Part shown: positions 54,365 to 64,000 of the stretch, in pieces
Layout of the letters: every line of letters begins with the position of its first letter
Position numbering within the stretch: position 1 is the first letter of the stretch
Assembly (NCBI GenBank): GCA_030765065.1
Contig: CM060988.1
Coordinates: 178,415,065-178,479,064 of the forward strand
Direction: 5' to 3'
Origin: Deroplatys truncata
Lineage: Eukaryota > Arthropoda > Insecta > Mantodea > Mantidae
DNA length: 64,000 nucleotides
Notes under the pieces: generated by a model
Seen by the model: only the letters and a program-made list of their open reading frames with translations
Database searches by the model: none
What the model was told of the DNA's origin: nothing
Program-made: the position numbers and the translations under genes

Positions 54365-56047
54365 GAATAAAATAAGTTTTACCTTCTCTACTACACATAT
54401 TAAGTAGAGGAACTGCATTTCAAGCAAAAATTCGATATAAACATTTCACTGTAAATACGTGTTTTCAGAACCCTGAATCAAAAAAAAAACACTTTTAGAA
54501 AGACTGTGTGTGTGTCTGTGTACAGCATAACCCAAAAACGAAATGCTGGATAACAATCAAACTTGGTATTCAGGTTCAGTACCTTCATAAGATGCGGCAA
54601 GAAGGTTTTCAAGAAAACCCCCCACCCCAGATTACCCTTTAGATAGAACATTTGTTGAAAATTTTTATTTTCTAAAAAGTGACTAACGATTTTGATTAAA
54701 ATACCATATATTAAAGATACTTACCTAATAAATAAAATGTATATCTTGAATTTTCTGGGAATAGCCTTTGAAGTCCCCTTCATTCGGAAGGAATTTTGTA
54801 TAATCTTGTATAACTGGTAAACGTTAAGCGATGGACGAAAACGTACTAGACAAGAAAATTTAGATATCTGTAAAAACACACAACGTATTTCAATAAAGTT
54901 TTTTGTGACATAAGCCTTTTCTGAGATGTCCGTTATTGAAAATTTGGGTTGTTCATTTCTTGGTAATTCTCTTAAACCCTTTCAACATTCAGTTGTTCCT
55001 CGCGATTACATGGAAACAGTATGGAATTTTAAGGTGAGGCAGTATTTTTAACACTTAAATGATTTCAGTCTAGTTATATAATATAAATCCAATAACAGCC
55101 CGCCGTAAAGCAATATGTGTATGTAACAATATATAAAAACTGTACTTTACAGTCATTGTAAATGTTTATATTATATGTACATGTTCAATAATGTTATGTT
55201 AATGTACTACGTAATGTAATAACATAGGAGCTGTGAGAATAATAGGTTGAAAGTTGCTAACAATGAAGTAAGCTTGAGGCAATAATGAATTTGAAAGTTT
55301 AACAATACTAATTGTGATTCTTGGAAGCAATAATGTAATTTTAGTGACAGTTTATAAAATAGCCTATCAACAACCAGAAAAAGCTTTAGTTAAATGAAGG
55401 TATTCTACTGGAGTAGGATTAGTCAATCAGAAACTGAAAAGGAGAAAATTTTACAAATTTAGAGTTCAGTTGCCTGCAGATAGTGTTCATAACCGGAAAC
55501 GAGATGCGGCCTCGAGAGATTTAATACGTATTCGTGTGAGACGAATAATAGTTTTACGTGTTAAAAAGTTCAAGTACTTAAAATAAAAAATTCTCACAGC
55601 GCTCTCTCTCTTTATCAGTGAAGTGTCATTTAAATTATGTCAAGGATTAATAAATGTAGTGAAGTAAAATTATAATCTGTGTAAGCCTACATTCTTAGTC
55701 GCACCACAACCCTGCAAAGAGAAACATGTCTCTAACAATAATACTGACGGAGCCGAGGCAAACATAAATATATAATATTTAAAGAAACAGTCAAATTACA
55801 AAGTTAATATTTTTAAATTTTATGGACGAAGGCTACCGGGGCCCATAAGTGTGGTTGCAACTACTTCAAGATCAGCTCCCCAACAGTTGAACGTAATAAA
55901 ACTCCTACAACCAAATATCTTCTTCAAATGCTAGCATATAGCGTCCAGTTCTTAAACATGTGACTTCGCTGTTCTCTTTGTATCTATAACGAAATTTGTA
56001 ATGCAGGTATTTCAGCAAGCGTTTATTTGGATAAAAATGTAGTAGAT
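54365..56047 (-). repeat. family B repeat interrupted by a solo LTR
   Basis: Right end TTACCTTCTCTACTACACAT to GGAAACAGTATGGAATTTTA, then, after the LTR, CTAGCATATAGCGTCCAGTT to the left region. The halves join perfectly in order with uninterrupted B copies. Confidence 0.85.
55035..55926 (+). mobile_element. solo LTR (family L1)
   Basis: 892-bp block TGAGGCAGTATTTTTAACAC ... TCTTCTTCA with an imperfect 4-bp duplication. The empty site (TTTTAAGGCCAGCATATAGC) is seen in other B copies. It contains CCAAT-like and AATAAA motifs. Orientation is tentative. An old solo LTR without internal region. Confidence 0.85.
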
Positions 56048-56982
56048 AGAAAAAAAATCTGATGTGTTACACTCACATGACTTTCTCTACTCTTGTACAA
56101 ACTATTTTTACAAACGCTTATTCTCCATCTACTTCATGTTAATCGAGATAAACATTTGCAGACTCTATCTTATTGCTAATTTTCTTGTAGATATAAGGGG
56201 AAAATATATTTACAAGGGCAATACAGAAAAACAGTAGCCTTTAAGCACATACCTATCTCTTAATAGCTGATTGCTAGGTGCAGCACCATTCCCATTGCCA
56301 GAGATTATAACTCTTTGCATATCCAAGACAAAAAAATGAATAACGAATTCCCATTTTAGAAAATAAGTATTGAAAAGTTTAAGGGAATAACAAGCAACAT
56401 CTCGAAAATGGCACTCAACAAAAAAAATGTATATGACATAAATTGTGTATTTTATCGCGATCTGCATTTTTTGTGTAGTAAAATTTTGTCTATCTGTTAT
56501 GGTTTACCAGTTATGCAAAAGTCGTTCACAATGAACACTTTTGGAGACATTCCCAGAGAACTCAAGATATACATTTTATTTGTCATGAAAATATCTTAAA
56601 CATATGATATTTTAATCAAAATCGTTAGAGCCATTTTTGAGAAAATTAAAATTTTCGAAAAATGTTCCATGTAAAGGGTAGTCTCGGGTGGGGGAATTTT
56701 CTTGAAAACCTTCGTGTCGCAACCTTGGAAGATACTGAACCTAAATACCAAGTTTGGTGTTTATCCGACTGTTCATTTCTGAGTTATGCTGTTCACAGAC
56801 AGACAGACACACACACACACACACACAGACACACACCGACACACACACGGACATGTTTCCAAAAATGCTTTTTTTGGATTCAGGGGGTCTCAAAACATGT
56901 ATTTCCGGTAAAATCTCGGTATCGAATTTTTGGGTGGAATACAATACTTCCCCTACTTACTATACGTAGTAGAGAAAGTAAT
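56048..56982 (+). repeat. family A repeat, complete
   Basis: AAAATCTGATGTGTTACACT to CTATACGTAGTAGAGAAAGT, about 0.93 kb, one of the best copies. It shares the AAGGGCAATA subfamily block. Confidence 0.95.
56796..56849. repeat. (CA)n with CAGA interruptions
   Basis: CAGACAGACAGACACACACA and further CA units, at the same site as the CA tract of other A copies. Confidence 0.95.
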
Positions 56983-57055
56983 AAACCTTTGTAAGAATAG
57001 CTTGTTTACCCACTAATAAACGATAGAGGGTGTAAAAGTCATGTGAATGTATCAA
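56983..57055 (-). repeat. family B left-end fragment
   Basis: CCCACTAATAAACGATAGAG and GTCATGTGAATGTATCAAAT directly after an A right end, as at 7,370. Confidence 0.75.
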
Positions 57056-57890
57056 ATAGGCCTTTTTTAATTTTTATAATTTTTGTCAAATTTCACAGAT
57101 GTATTACCTTAAAAGGGGTAAAATGAAGAATACACCATAAAACTCTTACAGATCGTTGTGTAATAATTGCATTAAGAAACAGATAGGTAAATTAAATTTA
57201 ATCGACATTCGAGTATAAACAGTTACACGTACAACGTCGGGCAGCAAGCTAGTTTGTGATAAAATCATTTTTACAAGCATTTAACCTGGCAGATAAAACT
57301 TTTGTAACAAAGAATGCGTTCAACCTTCATCAACTTGCTATTTTCCCGCTACAAGACACCTGCATGTAAAAACTGATGTATGATTCAACAACCCCTTTAT
57401 TCTCGCTACCTTCAAGACCTCGCAAATTCAGGCCATCACTCAACCAGATTACCGTGAAGATCCTGTCTACCTTAATTCCAGGCGTTTATCACTTCTTGTA
57501 CCACGACTTAATCTTCATTACGATGAAGAAGAAGCATGGCAACAAAACTGACCACAAAATTTGCATGAATAATGAACTTGGAGGCCCATACGGTGCGAGC
57601 GGATTTGCTTTTAGCTGTGACGTCATTAGACAAACTCCTTGTCTACGAGAACTGAATAAATATGAACCCTAAGATCGAGTATGGAGTCCGAGTTATGATT
57701 TCCACGACGTTTATGAGTCATGGCCAACTATGAATAAATTTAAACCAAGGTCTTCTATTAAAACATGACAATAACGTCAGCTGACCAGCTTTAAACATAC
57801 ACCAAAGTGATCAACTATTATGTATTTACAATCACACGATTTCTCTTACCCAGTACTGTATACTTTCATATCTATTCTAAAAAAACTTAT
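57056..57890. other. no recognised feature
   Basis: The longest stretch without a recognised repeat in this part. A 98-codon open frame (57,376-57,672) shows no family features. Confidence 0.4.
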
Positions 57891-58705
57891 TTATAAAGTA
57901 TTGTATTCCACCCAAAAATTCAATACTGAGATTTCACCGGAAATACATGTTTTCAGATCCCCTGAATCCAAAAAAAAAACATTTTTGGAAACATGTCCGC
58001 GTGTGTGTCTGTAAACAGCATAATTCAGAACCTAACAGTCGGATAAACACCAAACTTGGTATTTAGGTTCAGTATCTTCCAGAGAAGCTTTTCAAGAAAA
58101 TCCCCCCACCCCAGATTACCATTTACATGGAACATTTTTCGAAAATTTTAATTTTCTCAAAAATGGCTCTAACGATTTTGATTAAAATATCACATATTTA
58201 AGATATTTTCATGACAAATAAGATGTATATCTTGAATTTTCTGGGAATGTCTCCTAAAATATTCTTCATTTTGAATGACTTTTGCATAACTAGTAAACCA
58301 TAAGAGATAGACAAAATTTTACTACACAAAAAATTTAGATTGCGTTAAAATACACAATTTGCTATATATATTTGTTGTTGAGTGAACCGTTTTCGATATA
58401 TTGCTTGTCATTCCCTTAAATTTTTCAATACTTATACTTTTTCTCAAATCGGAATTCGTTACATTTTTTTTTTTTTTTTTGTCCTGGTAATCAAAGAGAA
58501 TGGAATACTGCACACAGCAACCAGCTCTTAAAATATTTGACTATCGCTTAAAACCTATCAATTCCCCTTGTTTCTACAAGAAAATTAGCAATAAGATTAA
58601 CATCTTGACTAACATGAAGCATATGGAGAATAACTTTTTGCAAAAATAGTTTGAACAAGAGTAGAGAAAGTCATGTGAATGATGTGATGCAACACATCAG
58701 ATTTT
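57891..58705 (-). repeat. family A repeat, lacking the last bases of the right end
   Basis: GTATTGTATTCCACCCAAAA to GCAACACATCAGATTTTTTT. A poly(T) of about 17 lies at 58,465-58,480. Confidence 0.9.
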
Positions 58706-58860
58706 TTTTCTACTATTTAACCATAGCAAGTAGGGGAAGCATTGCATTTCCACTCAAAAATTTGATACGGAGATTTCACCAGAAATACACGTTTTGAGGC
58801 ACTCTGAATCCAAAAAATAGTATTTTTACCTTCTCTGCTGCTTACCTTAGTAAGTGGGAA
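58706..58860 (-). repeat. A/B right-end fragments
   Basis: AGTAGGGGAAGCATTGCATT and a second partial right end (TTACCTTCTCTGCTGC) in tandem. Confidence 0.7.
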
Positions 58861-58999
58861 AGTATTACGTTGCAATACTTTTCTACCCCTTGCAGGGTTT
58901 GCTTTAATCCAATTACTGTAAATGATTCCACAACCAAATCATCGCCAAAAAGGCAACCCGGTATCTGTACATTATCACTGGCGAGTGCTTGTTGTATTT
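58861..58999. other. no recognised feature
   Basis: Short unassigned spacer before an LTR. Confidence 0.4.
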
Positions 59000-59917
59000 T
59001 GAGGCAGTATTTTTAATTAAATGATCTGAATCTAATTATATAATATAAAAATCAATAACAGCCCGCCTTAAAGCAATATGTGTATAATATATAAAATGCA
59101 TGTAACAGTCATTGTATTAATGTTTATATTATTATGTACATGTTCGATAATGTTATGTGAATGTATTACGTAATTTAATAATGTAGGAGCTCTGAGAATA
59201 ATAGGTTAAAAGTTGTTAACAATGAGGTAACAATTAGGTAACCTTGAGGCAATAATGAATTAGAAAGTTTAATAATGTTAATGGTAATTCTTGGAAACAA
59301 TAATGTAACTTTTGAGACAGTTTATAAAATAGCCAATCAACAAACAAAAAAAAACTTAAGCTAAATAAAAGTATTGGAGTAGGAATAAACACTCAGAAAA
59401 CCAAATAGGGTACATTGTCGAAATTCAGAGTTCAGTTGCTTGTAGACAGCGTTCCTAAACAGACGCGAGACGCGTTCTCGAGAAGTTTAATACGTATTCA
59501 GTGTAGTTTACGTGTTTAAAAAGTGCAAGTAATTAATAAATAATCTCACAGCTCTGTATATCGGTGAAGTATTATTTTAATCGTCTCAAGCATTAATACA
59601 TGAAGTGAAGTAAAATTATAATCTATGTAAGCCTACATTCTTCAGCCGCACCACGGCTTGTTAAGATATTCATGTCTCTAACAATAATACTGACGCAGCC
59701 GAGGCAAACACAAATATATAGTATTTAAAGAAACAGTCAAATTACAAAGTTAATATTTTTTAAACTTGGGGCGAAGGCTACCGGAAACTTTTTACCATAC
59801 GTGCGGTTTCAACTAATTCAAGTTCGGCCCCGCAACAGTTGAAATACAATACAACTCATCCTTCAATACAACCTACTTCAAATTTGCTTTCCATACGTGA
59901 ATCAACAATCTTTCTCA
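59000..59917 (+). mobile_element. solo LTR (family L1)
   Basis: 918-bp block from TGAGGCAGTATTTTTAATTA to CAATCTTTCTCA. Flanking 4-bp strings ATTT and ATTC are near-identical and may be a worn duplication. Orientation is tentative. An old non-coding fossil. Confidence 0.8.
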
Positions 59918-59937
59918 ATTCTATATTTCTTGTATTA

Positions 59938-61176
59938 CACTACGTGATCAAAGTATCCGGACACCTGGCTGATAATGACGTACAGGTTCGTGGCACCCTC
60001 CATCGGTAATGCTGGAAGTCAATATGGTGTTGTCCCACCCTTAGCCTTGATGACAGCGTTCACTCTCGCAGGCATACATTCAATCAGGTGTGGGAAGGTT
60101 TCTTGGGGAATGGCAGCCCATTCTTCACGAGTGCGGAACTGAGGAGAGGTATCGATGTAGGTCGGTGAGGCCTGGCACGAAGTCGGCGTTCCAAAACATT
60201 CCAAAGGCGTTCTATAGGATTCAAGTCAGGACTCTGTGCAGGCCAGTCCATTACAGGGATGTTATTGTCATGTAAACACTCCCCCACAGCCCGTGCAGTA
60301 TGAACAGGTGCTCGATCGTGTTGAAAGATGCAATCGCCATCCCCGAATTGTTCAACAGTGGGAAGCAAGAAGGTTCTTAAAATATCAATGTAGGTCTGCG
60401 CTGTGATCGTGCCACGCAAAACAAGGGGTGCAAGCCCTCTCCAGGAAAATCACGACCACACCATTAACACCACCACCTCGAATTTCATTGTTGGCACTAC
60501 ACACGCTGGCAGATGACGTTCACCGTGTATTCACCATACCCGCACCCTGGCATCGGATCGCCACATTGTGTACCGTGAATCGTCACTCCGCACAAGGTTT
60601 TGCCACTGTTCAGTCATGTAATGTTGACGCTCCTTACACCAAGCGAGGCGTCGTTTGGTATTTTCCTGCGTGATGTGTGGCTTATGAGCAGCCGCTCGAC
60701 CATGCAGTCCAAGGTTTCTCACCTCACGTCTAACTGTCACAGTACTTGGAGTGGATCCTGATGCAGTATGGAATTCCTGTGCGATGGTCTGGATAGATGT
60801 CTGCCTATTACTCTTTACGACTCTCTTCAAATGTCGGCAGCGTCTGTCAGTCAACAGACGAAGTGGGCGTGTACGCTTTTGTGGTGTACATGTCCCTTGA
60901 CGTTTCCACGTCACTATCACATCAGAAACAGTGGACCTAGGGATGTTTAGGAGTGTGGAAATCTCGGGTACAGACTTCTGACACAAGTGACACCCAATCA
61001 CCTGACCACGTTCTAAGCCAGTGAGTTCCACGGAGCGTCCCATTCTGCTCTTTCACGATGTCTAATACTACTGAGGTCGGGGATGATGAGTACCAGGCAG
61101 TAGATGGCATCACAATGCACCTAAGATGAAAAACGTATGTTTGTGGGGTGTCCGGATACTTTTGATCACATAGTGT
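59938..61176 (-). mobile_element. Tc1-like transposon with TIRs
   Basis: TIRs of about 28 bp, CACTACGTGATCAAAG(T) and ATCCGGACACC, at both ends. TA flanks the left (59,936-59,937) and TG, probably a mutated TA, the right. Length 1,239 bp. It holds one transposase gene on the minus strand and is unrelated in sequence to the Tc1 at 16,116. Confidence 0.9.
60084..61043 (-). pseudogene. Tc1 transposase, frameshifted, triad still visible
   Basis: ATG 61,043 opens MGRSVELTGLERGQVIGCHL and KSVPEISTLLNIPRSTVSDV (first helix-turn-helix), then TPQKRTRPLRLLTDRR and the second HTH, and reaches LVRSDDSRYTMWRSDARVRV (first catalytic Asp; the usual DES is DDS). A frameshift follows. A second frame, from 60,419, gives ITAQTYIDILRTFLLPTVEQ, FQHDRAPVHTARAV (second Asp) and DWPAQSPDLNPIERLWNVLE (catalytic Glu). 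The region between 60,420 and 60,530 needs more than one frame change. The DD-E positions are all kept, so decay seems moderate. Confidence 0.9.
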
Positions 61177-61219
61177 GTCGTCTATAAGAGAAGGTTTAAA
61201 ACTCCACCTATTGTAAATA

Positions 61220-62215
61220 CGGAGTGTCCCATTGATGTATACACAGTTTAAAACGTTATTTCTCAGCAACGAAATGAGACAGAAATAAATTTTTGTTGTA
61301 TATGATCCAGAAGGCACTTGAAAAGCATAACACGTTCAGCGTTCTTCATGTGTTTATAAACAAAAAGCCGGTGAGATTACTATCAAGAAAACCAGTTTTC
61401 ATGGAATTGAGGGAGGTCATATATTAAAGACTTCTCCACGCAGTAAATGAGGTCGACCCAGATAGGCATGTTCCTGAACAAGTGTTACAAAAGGGAAGAT
61501 TTTCAGGCCTCCATTGTTTGATCAGAGGAAGTCACATTCAAGCTTAATGACACAATTAATCGGCATAATTGTGTGTACTAGGCTAAGAAAAACCCACACA
61601 TCGTTGAAGAAAATGCCGTCAACCTTCCAGGAGTAACAGTATGGTATGGTTTGGTCTGTCTACAAGAAAAGCAATTGATCTACTTCTTCGAAGACATCGT
61701 CACGGGCCAGACTTACCTGCAAATGTTGGAAATCATGATTCCACGTCTTAATAATCTCTTTTAGAATGAAAATTAGGTTTACTTCCAACAAGAAGGTGCT
61801 CCACCTCACTTCATGTCGTTGTGAGAAATTTTCTCGATCGCACATTCAATCAGAGATGGATATGACGAAGAGAAATTACTATGGAGTTGCCGCTTCGATT
61901 CCCCGATTTACCCTTCTAGACTTCTACCTTTGGGAAACTTCACTGTGTACGCCACAAAATTACAAACACTGGAGCAAATGAGAGATCGGATTGAACATGC
62001 CATCAATGATATTCCATTACCAGCAATCCAGATGATATGTCCTTCTGTTCAACGTCGTTGTTGGGAGCGTACTGTTACAGAAGGTGGACATTTTGAACAT
62101 GTTTGGCCTTAAGGAGGTTTAAGGAATAGAACACTAAAATGTTTTATTTCTGTATCCTTTCGTTGCTGAGAAATAACGTTTCAAACTGAGTATACGTCAA
62201 TTTTGGGATATACTG
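61220..62215 (+). mobile_element. IS630/Tc1/mariner-type transposon, internally deleted
   Basis: TIRs of about 70 bp share ACGTTATTTCTCAGCAACGA. TA lies at 61,218-61,219 and 62,216-62,217. Length 996 bp. The helix-turn-helix part of the gene is missing. Confidence 0.9.
61545..62112 (+). pseudogene. DUF4817-like transposase, catalytic part only
   Basis: Conceptual reading: HIVEENAVNLPGVTVWYGLV, IYFFEDIVTGQTYLQMLEIM, YFQQEGAPPHF, FPDLPFLDFYLWE and a C-terminal GGHFEHVWP in another frame. The second catalytic Asp is Glu (QQEGAPPH for QQDGAPPH). Several stops and frameshifts. The N-terminal half is absent, so this copy was probably already non-autonomous. Confidence 0.8.
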
Positions 62216-62287
62216 TATACAGAAAGTTACTTCATCATTCACATCGATGATTGTTCCACAGCCTAAGAGTACTTAGAGGTTATTTAA

Positions 62288-62458
62288 TCGAGCGGGATGG
62301 CTCTGAGGTAACGTGAGGTAACGTTTGATTCCAGGTGGTCATCCATTCTGACGATGGGTTTGGTTATTTTCCCTGTTTGGCAACAGGTGAATGCCGGAGT
62401 GATGTGTTATACCTCGGATTTCCTCTCATTTTATTTCTCTTTTTTATGTTTCAGTTTG
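62288..62458 (+). repeat. tRNA-derived SINE1, truncated head
   Basis: GAGCGGGATGGCTCTGAGG (A box), then GTTTGATTCCAGGTGG, GGTTATTTTCCCTGTTTGGC, AACAGGTGAATGCCGGAGTG and ATTTCCTCTCATTTTATTTC up to TTTTTATGTTTCAG. Confidence 0.75.
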
Positions 62459-63250
62459 ACTCCGGGGAAAAGGGGGGGCTCCGACCCCTTTAGCTGCCAT
62501 GGTGCGGGCGCTGTGGACCCTGAGCACTCATAGTACTTCTGACGTTACTATAAGTACGATGGGCCGAACATTCGAGCCCCTCCCGATAGGGAGTTGTTCG
62601 GATTGGGTTGGACTCGACGGGGCAGTGGTTCCCGATACCTATGGGAGATTGGGTACGCCTAGCTGGTTTTCCGCCCAGGCGGGGTTGTTGGACACCCCGA
62701 TGTTCTCCGCCACCAACCATGAGTGAGACATGCTTGATTGTTGTCGGTCCAACCGTGGTTTACTGTAGTCACCCCGTTTCGTGATGCCGCGCGTAAGTGG
62801 CGTATCCACTTTCATCCTCGGTAAGCGGGCGGGGGGGCTTTTTTAGACTCGGGGTATTGGCCTCATGGGAAACTCCCACGGTTGGAGAGCCACTCGCCTG
62901 GCGCTAGCCCTGGGTTCAGGAGGGGTGCTTGGGCTAGGGCTCTTGCCCTGGTAGACCTTCGCTCAACATGTGTCGGCCAGATGGTACAGAGACTTGCGAA
63001 TTGTAACTTCTTCACGGCCATGCTAGAGGGAAACCTCCACTGCTGCGTCGTGTTTTCCCGATCCCCTAGAGGGACGTCTCCGAGCGGCCCTGCCGTGGCC
63101 GGGTGACCAAGACGAACTATTGGAAACTCTGCGCATCTGTAGACTTGCGCCGCCCTCACTCTGCAATTCCTTCATCCGTCCTCTCGGGGGTGTGTGCACA
63201 AAAAAATCCACTGGGGGTCGATGCTAGTTGTCGCTAGTCCTATGCTATCC
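62459..63250. other. GC-rich block of unknown origin
   Basis: About 790 bp of markedly higher GC than the surroundings, with G-runs (GGGCGGGGGGGC at about 62,826) and open frames on both strands that do not resemble known proteins. It follows a SINE1 and precedes an LTR. It may be the 5' UTR of a LINE or another retroelement, or a displaced host CpG-rich segment. Confidence 0.35.
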
Positions 63251-63339
63251 CTGTAAGTTATGCAGGATTTTCATAACTTAGAACACTTTAGGGGGAAGGT
63301 TAAGGAAATCAGACGTTCCGTAGATGTTTCCTTTGCGTG

Positions 63340-64000
63340 AATTTGAAGTAGGAGTATTGAACTTTTGGGAGCCGAACTTCAAGTTTGTTTGCAACCGCAC
63401 GTATGGTAAGCAGTTTCCGGTAGCCTTTGCCCCAAGTTTAAAAAATATTAACGTTGTAATTTGACTGTTTCTTTAAATATTATATATTTATATTTGCCTC
63501 AGCTGCGTCAGGATTATTGTTAGAGACATGTTTCTCTTTGCAGGGTTGTGGTGCGACTAAGAATGTAGGCTTATACATATTATAATTTTACTTCACTACA
63601 TTTATTAATCCTTGACATAATTTAAATGACACTTCACTGATACAGAGAGCTGTGAGATTCTTTTATTAATTACTTGCACTTTTTACCATGTAAACTATTT
63701 TCATCTCACACGAATACGTATTATACTTCTCGAGGACGTGTTAAGCGTTCGGTTAGGAACACTGTTTGCAACCAACTGACTTTTAAATTTGTAAATTTTT
63801 CTCCTTTTTAGTTTCTGATTGGCTAATCCTAGTCCAATAGAATACCTTCATTTAACTAAAGCTTTTTCTGGTTATTTATTCGCTATTTTATAAACTGTCT
63901 CAAAAATTACATATTGTTGCTCCAATAATGACTAGTAGCATTATTAAACATTCTTGCCCATTATTGCCTCAAGGTAATCTCATTGTTAACTCATTGTTAG
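63340..64000 (-). mobile_element. LTR (family L1), cut by window end
   Basis: From about 63,340 the sequence follows the 34,418 copy (CGCACGTATGGTAAGCAGTT, AGGGTTGTGGTGCGACTAAG, ATTGGCTAATCCTAGTCCAA) to the window end. About 660 bp is visible. Whether it is solo or part of a longer element cannot be told. Confidence 0.85.

Noticed and set aside
62490-63211. Several 60-98 codon frames on both strands.
   Set aside because: High GC reduces stops. The frames overlap on opposite strands and resemble no family.

Overview
This window looks like intergenic or intronic DNA from a large, AT-rich, repeat-laden animal genome, most probably an insect or other arthropod. That reading rests on many mariner/Tc1 lineages, Jockey/I-type LINEs, tRNA- and 5S-derived SINEs, and the absence of any convincing host exon, rRNA, functional tRNA or prokaryote-style operon. 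No intact protein-coding gene was found. Nearly all longer open frames are decayed transposon genes or chance frames inside repeats.

The dominant component is an unclassified interspersed repeat, called here family A/B. By my boundaries it covers roughly 23-24 kb, over a third of the window. In its forward sense it begins with an A-rich run and TCTGATGTGTTACACTCAC, followed within about 10 bp by ACTTTCTCTACT. It then runs about 0.85-1.1 kb and ends in the inverted partner AGTAGAGAAAGT. Type A carries 'TTGTACAAACTATTTTTACA' after the left end. Type B is more diverged, with 'CTCTATCGTTTATTAGTGGG' and 'CTGGACGCTATATGCTGGCC'. A (CA)n tract sits at a fixed place in the right half. No encoded protein is evident, so A/B looks like a non-autonomous element.

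Layout: 0-8 kb holds a cut-off mariner, A/B copies, and a SINE pair whose tail has expanded into a 105-bp tandem array. 8-18 kb holds a Jockey-like RT fragment beside two 5S-rRNA-like segments, tRNA-Val-like SINEs, an LTR fossil with a Lys-type primer site, and a LINE ORF2 split by an A/B array and by a Tc1 element. 19-24 kb holds three different mariner-type transposons. 24-33 kb holds A/B copies, a 46-bp minisatellite, a SINE and a foldback element. 33-38 kb holds a TA-flanked DNA transposon with an LTR inside it, plus another long-TIR mariner relative. 38-46 kb is mostly A/B. 46-47 kb is a LINE reduced to ORF1 plus a 3' end. 47.6-50.8 kb is a triple nest (A copy, two solo LTRs, and a DNA transposon inside one LTR). 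51-59 kb holds A/B with SINE and LTR insertions. 59-64 kb holds an LTR, a Tc1, a mariner relative, a SINE, a GC-rich block and another LTR.

The elements act as one another's targets, so insertion order can be read from empty sites elsewhere in the window. The clearest case is reciprocal: one LTR family inserted into a copy of a TA-flanked transposon at 34.4 kb, and that transposon family inserted into a copy of the same LTR family at 49.0 kb. All identifications come from reading motifs. No database search was run.
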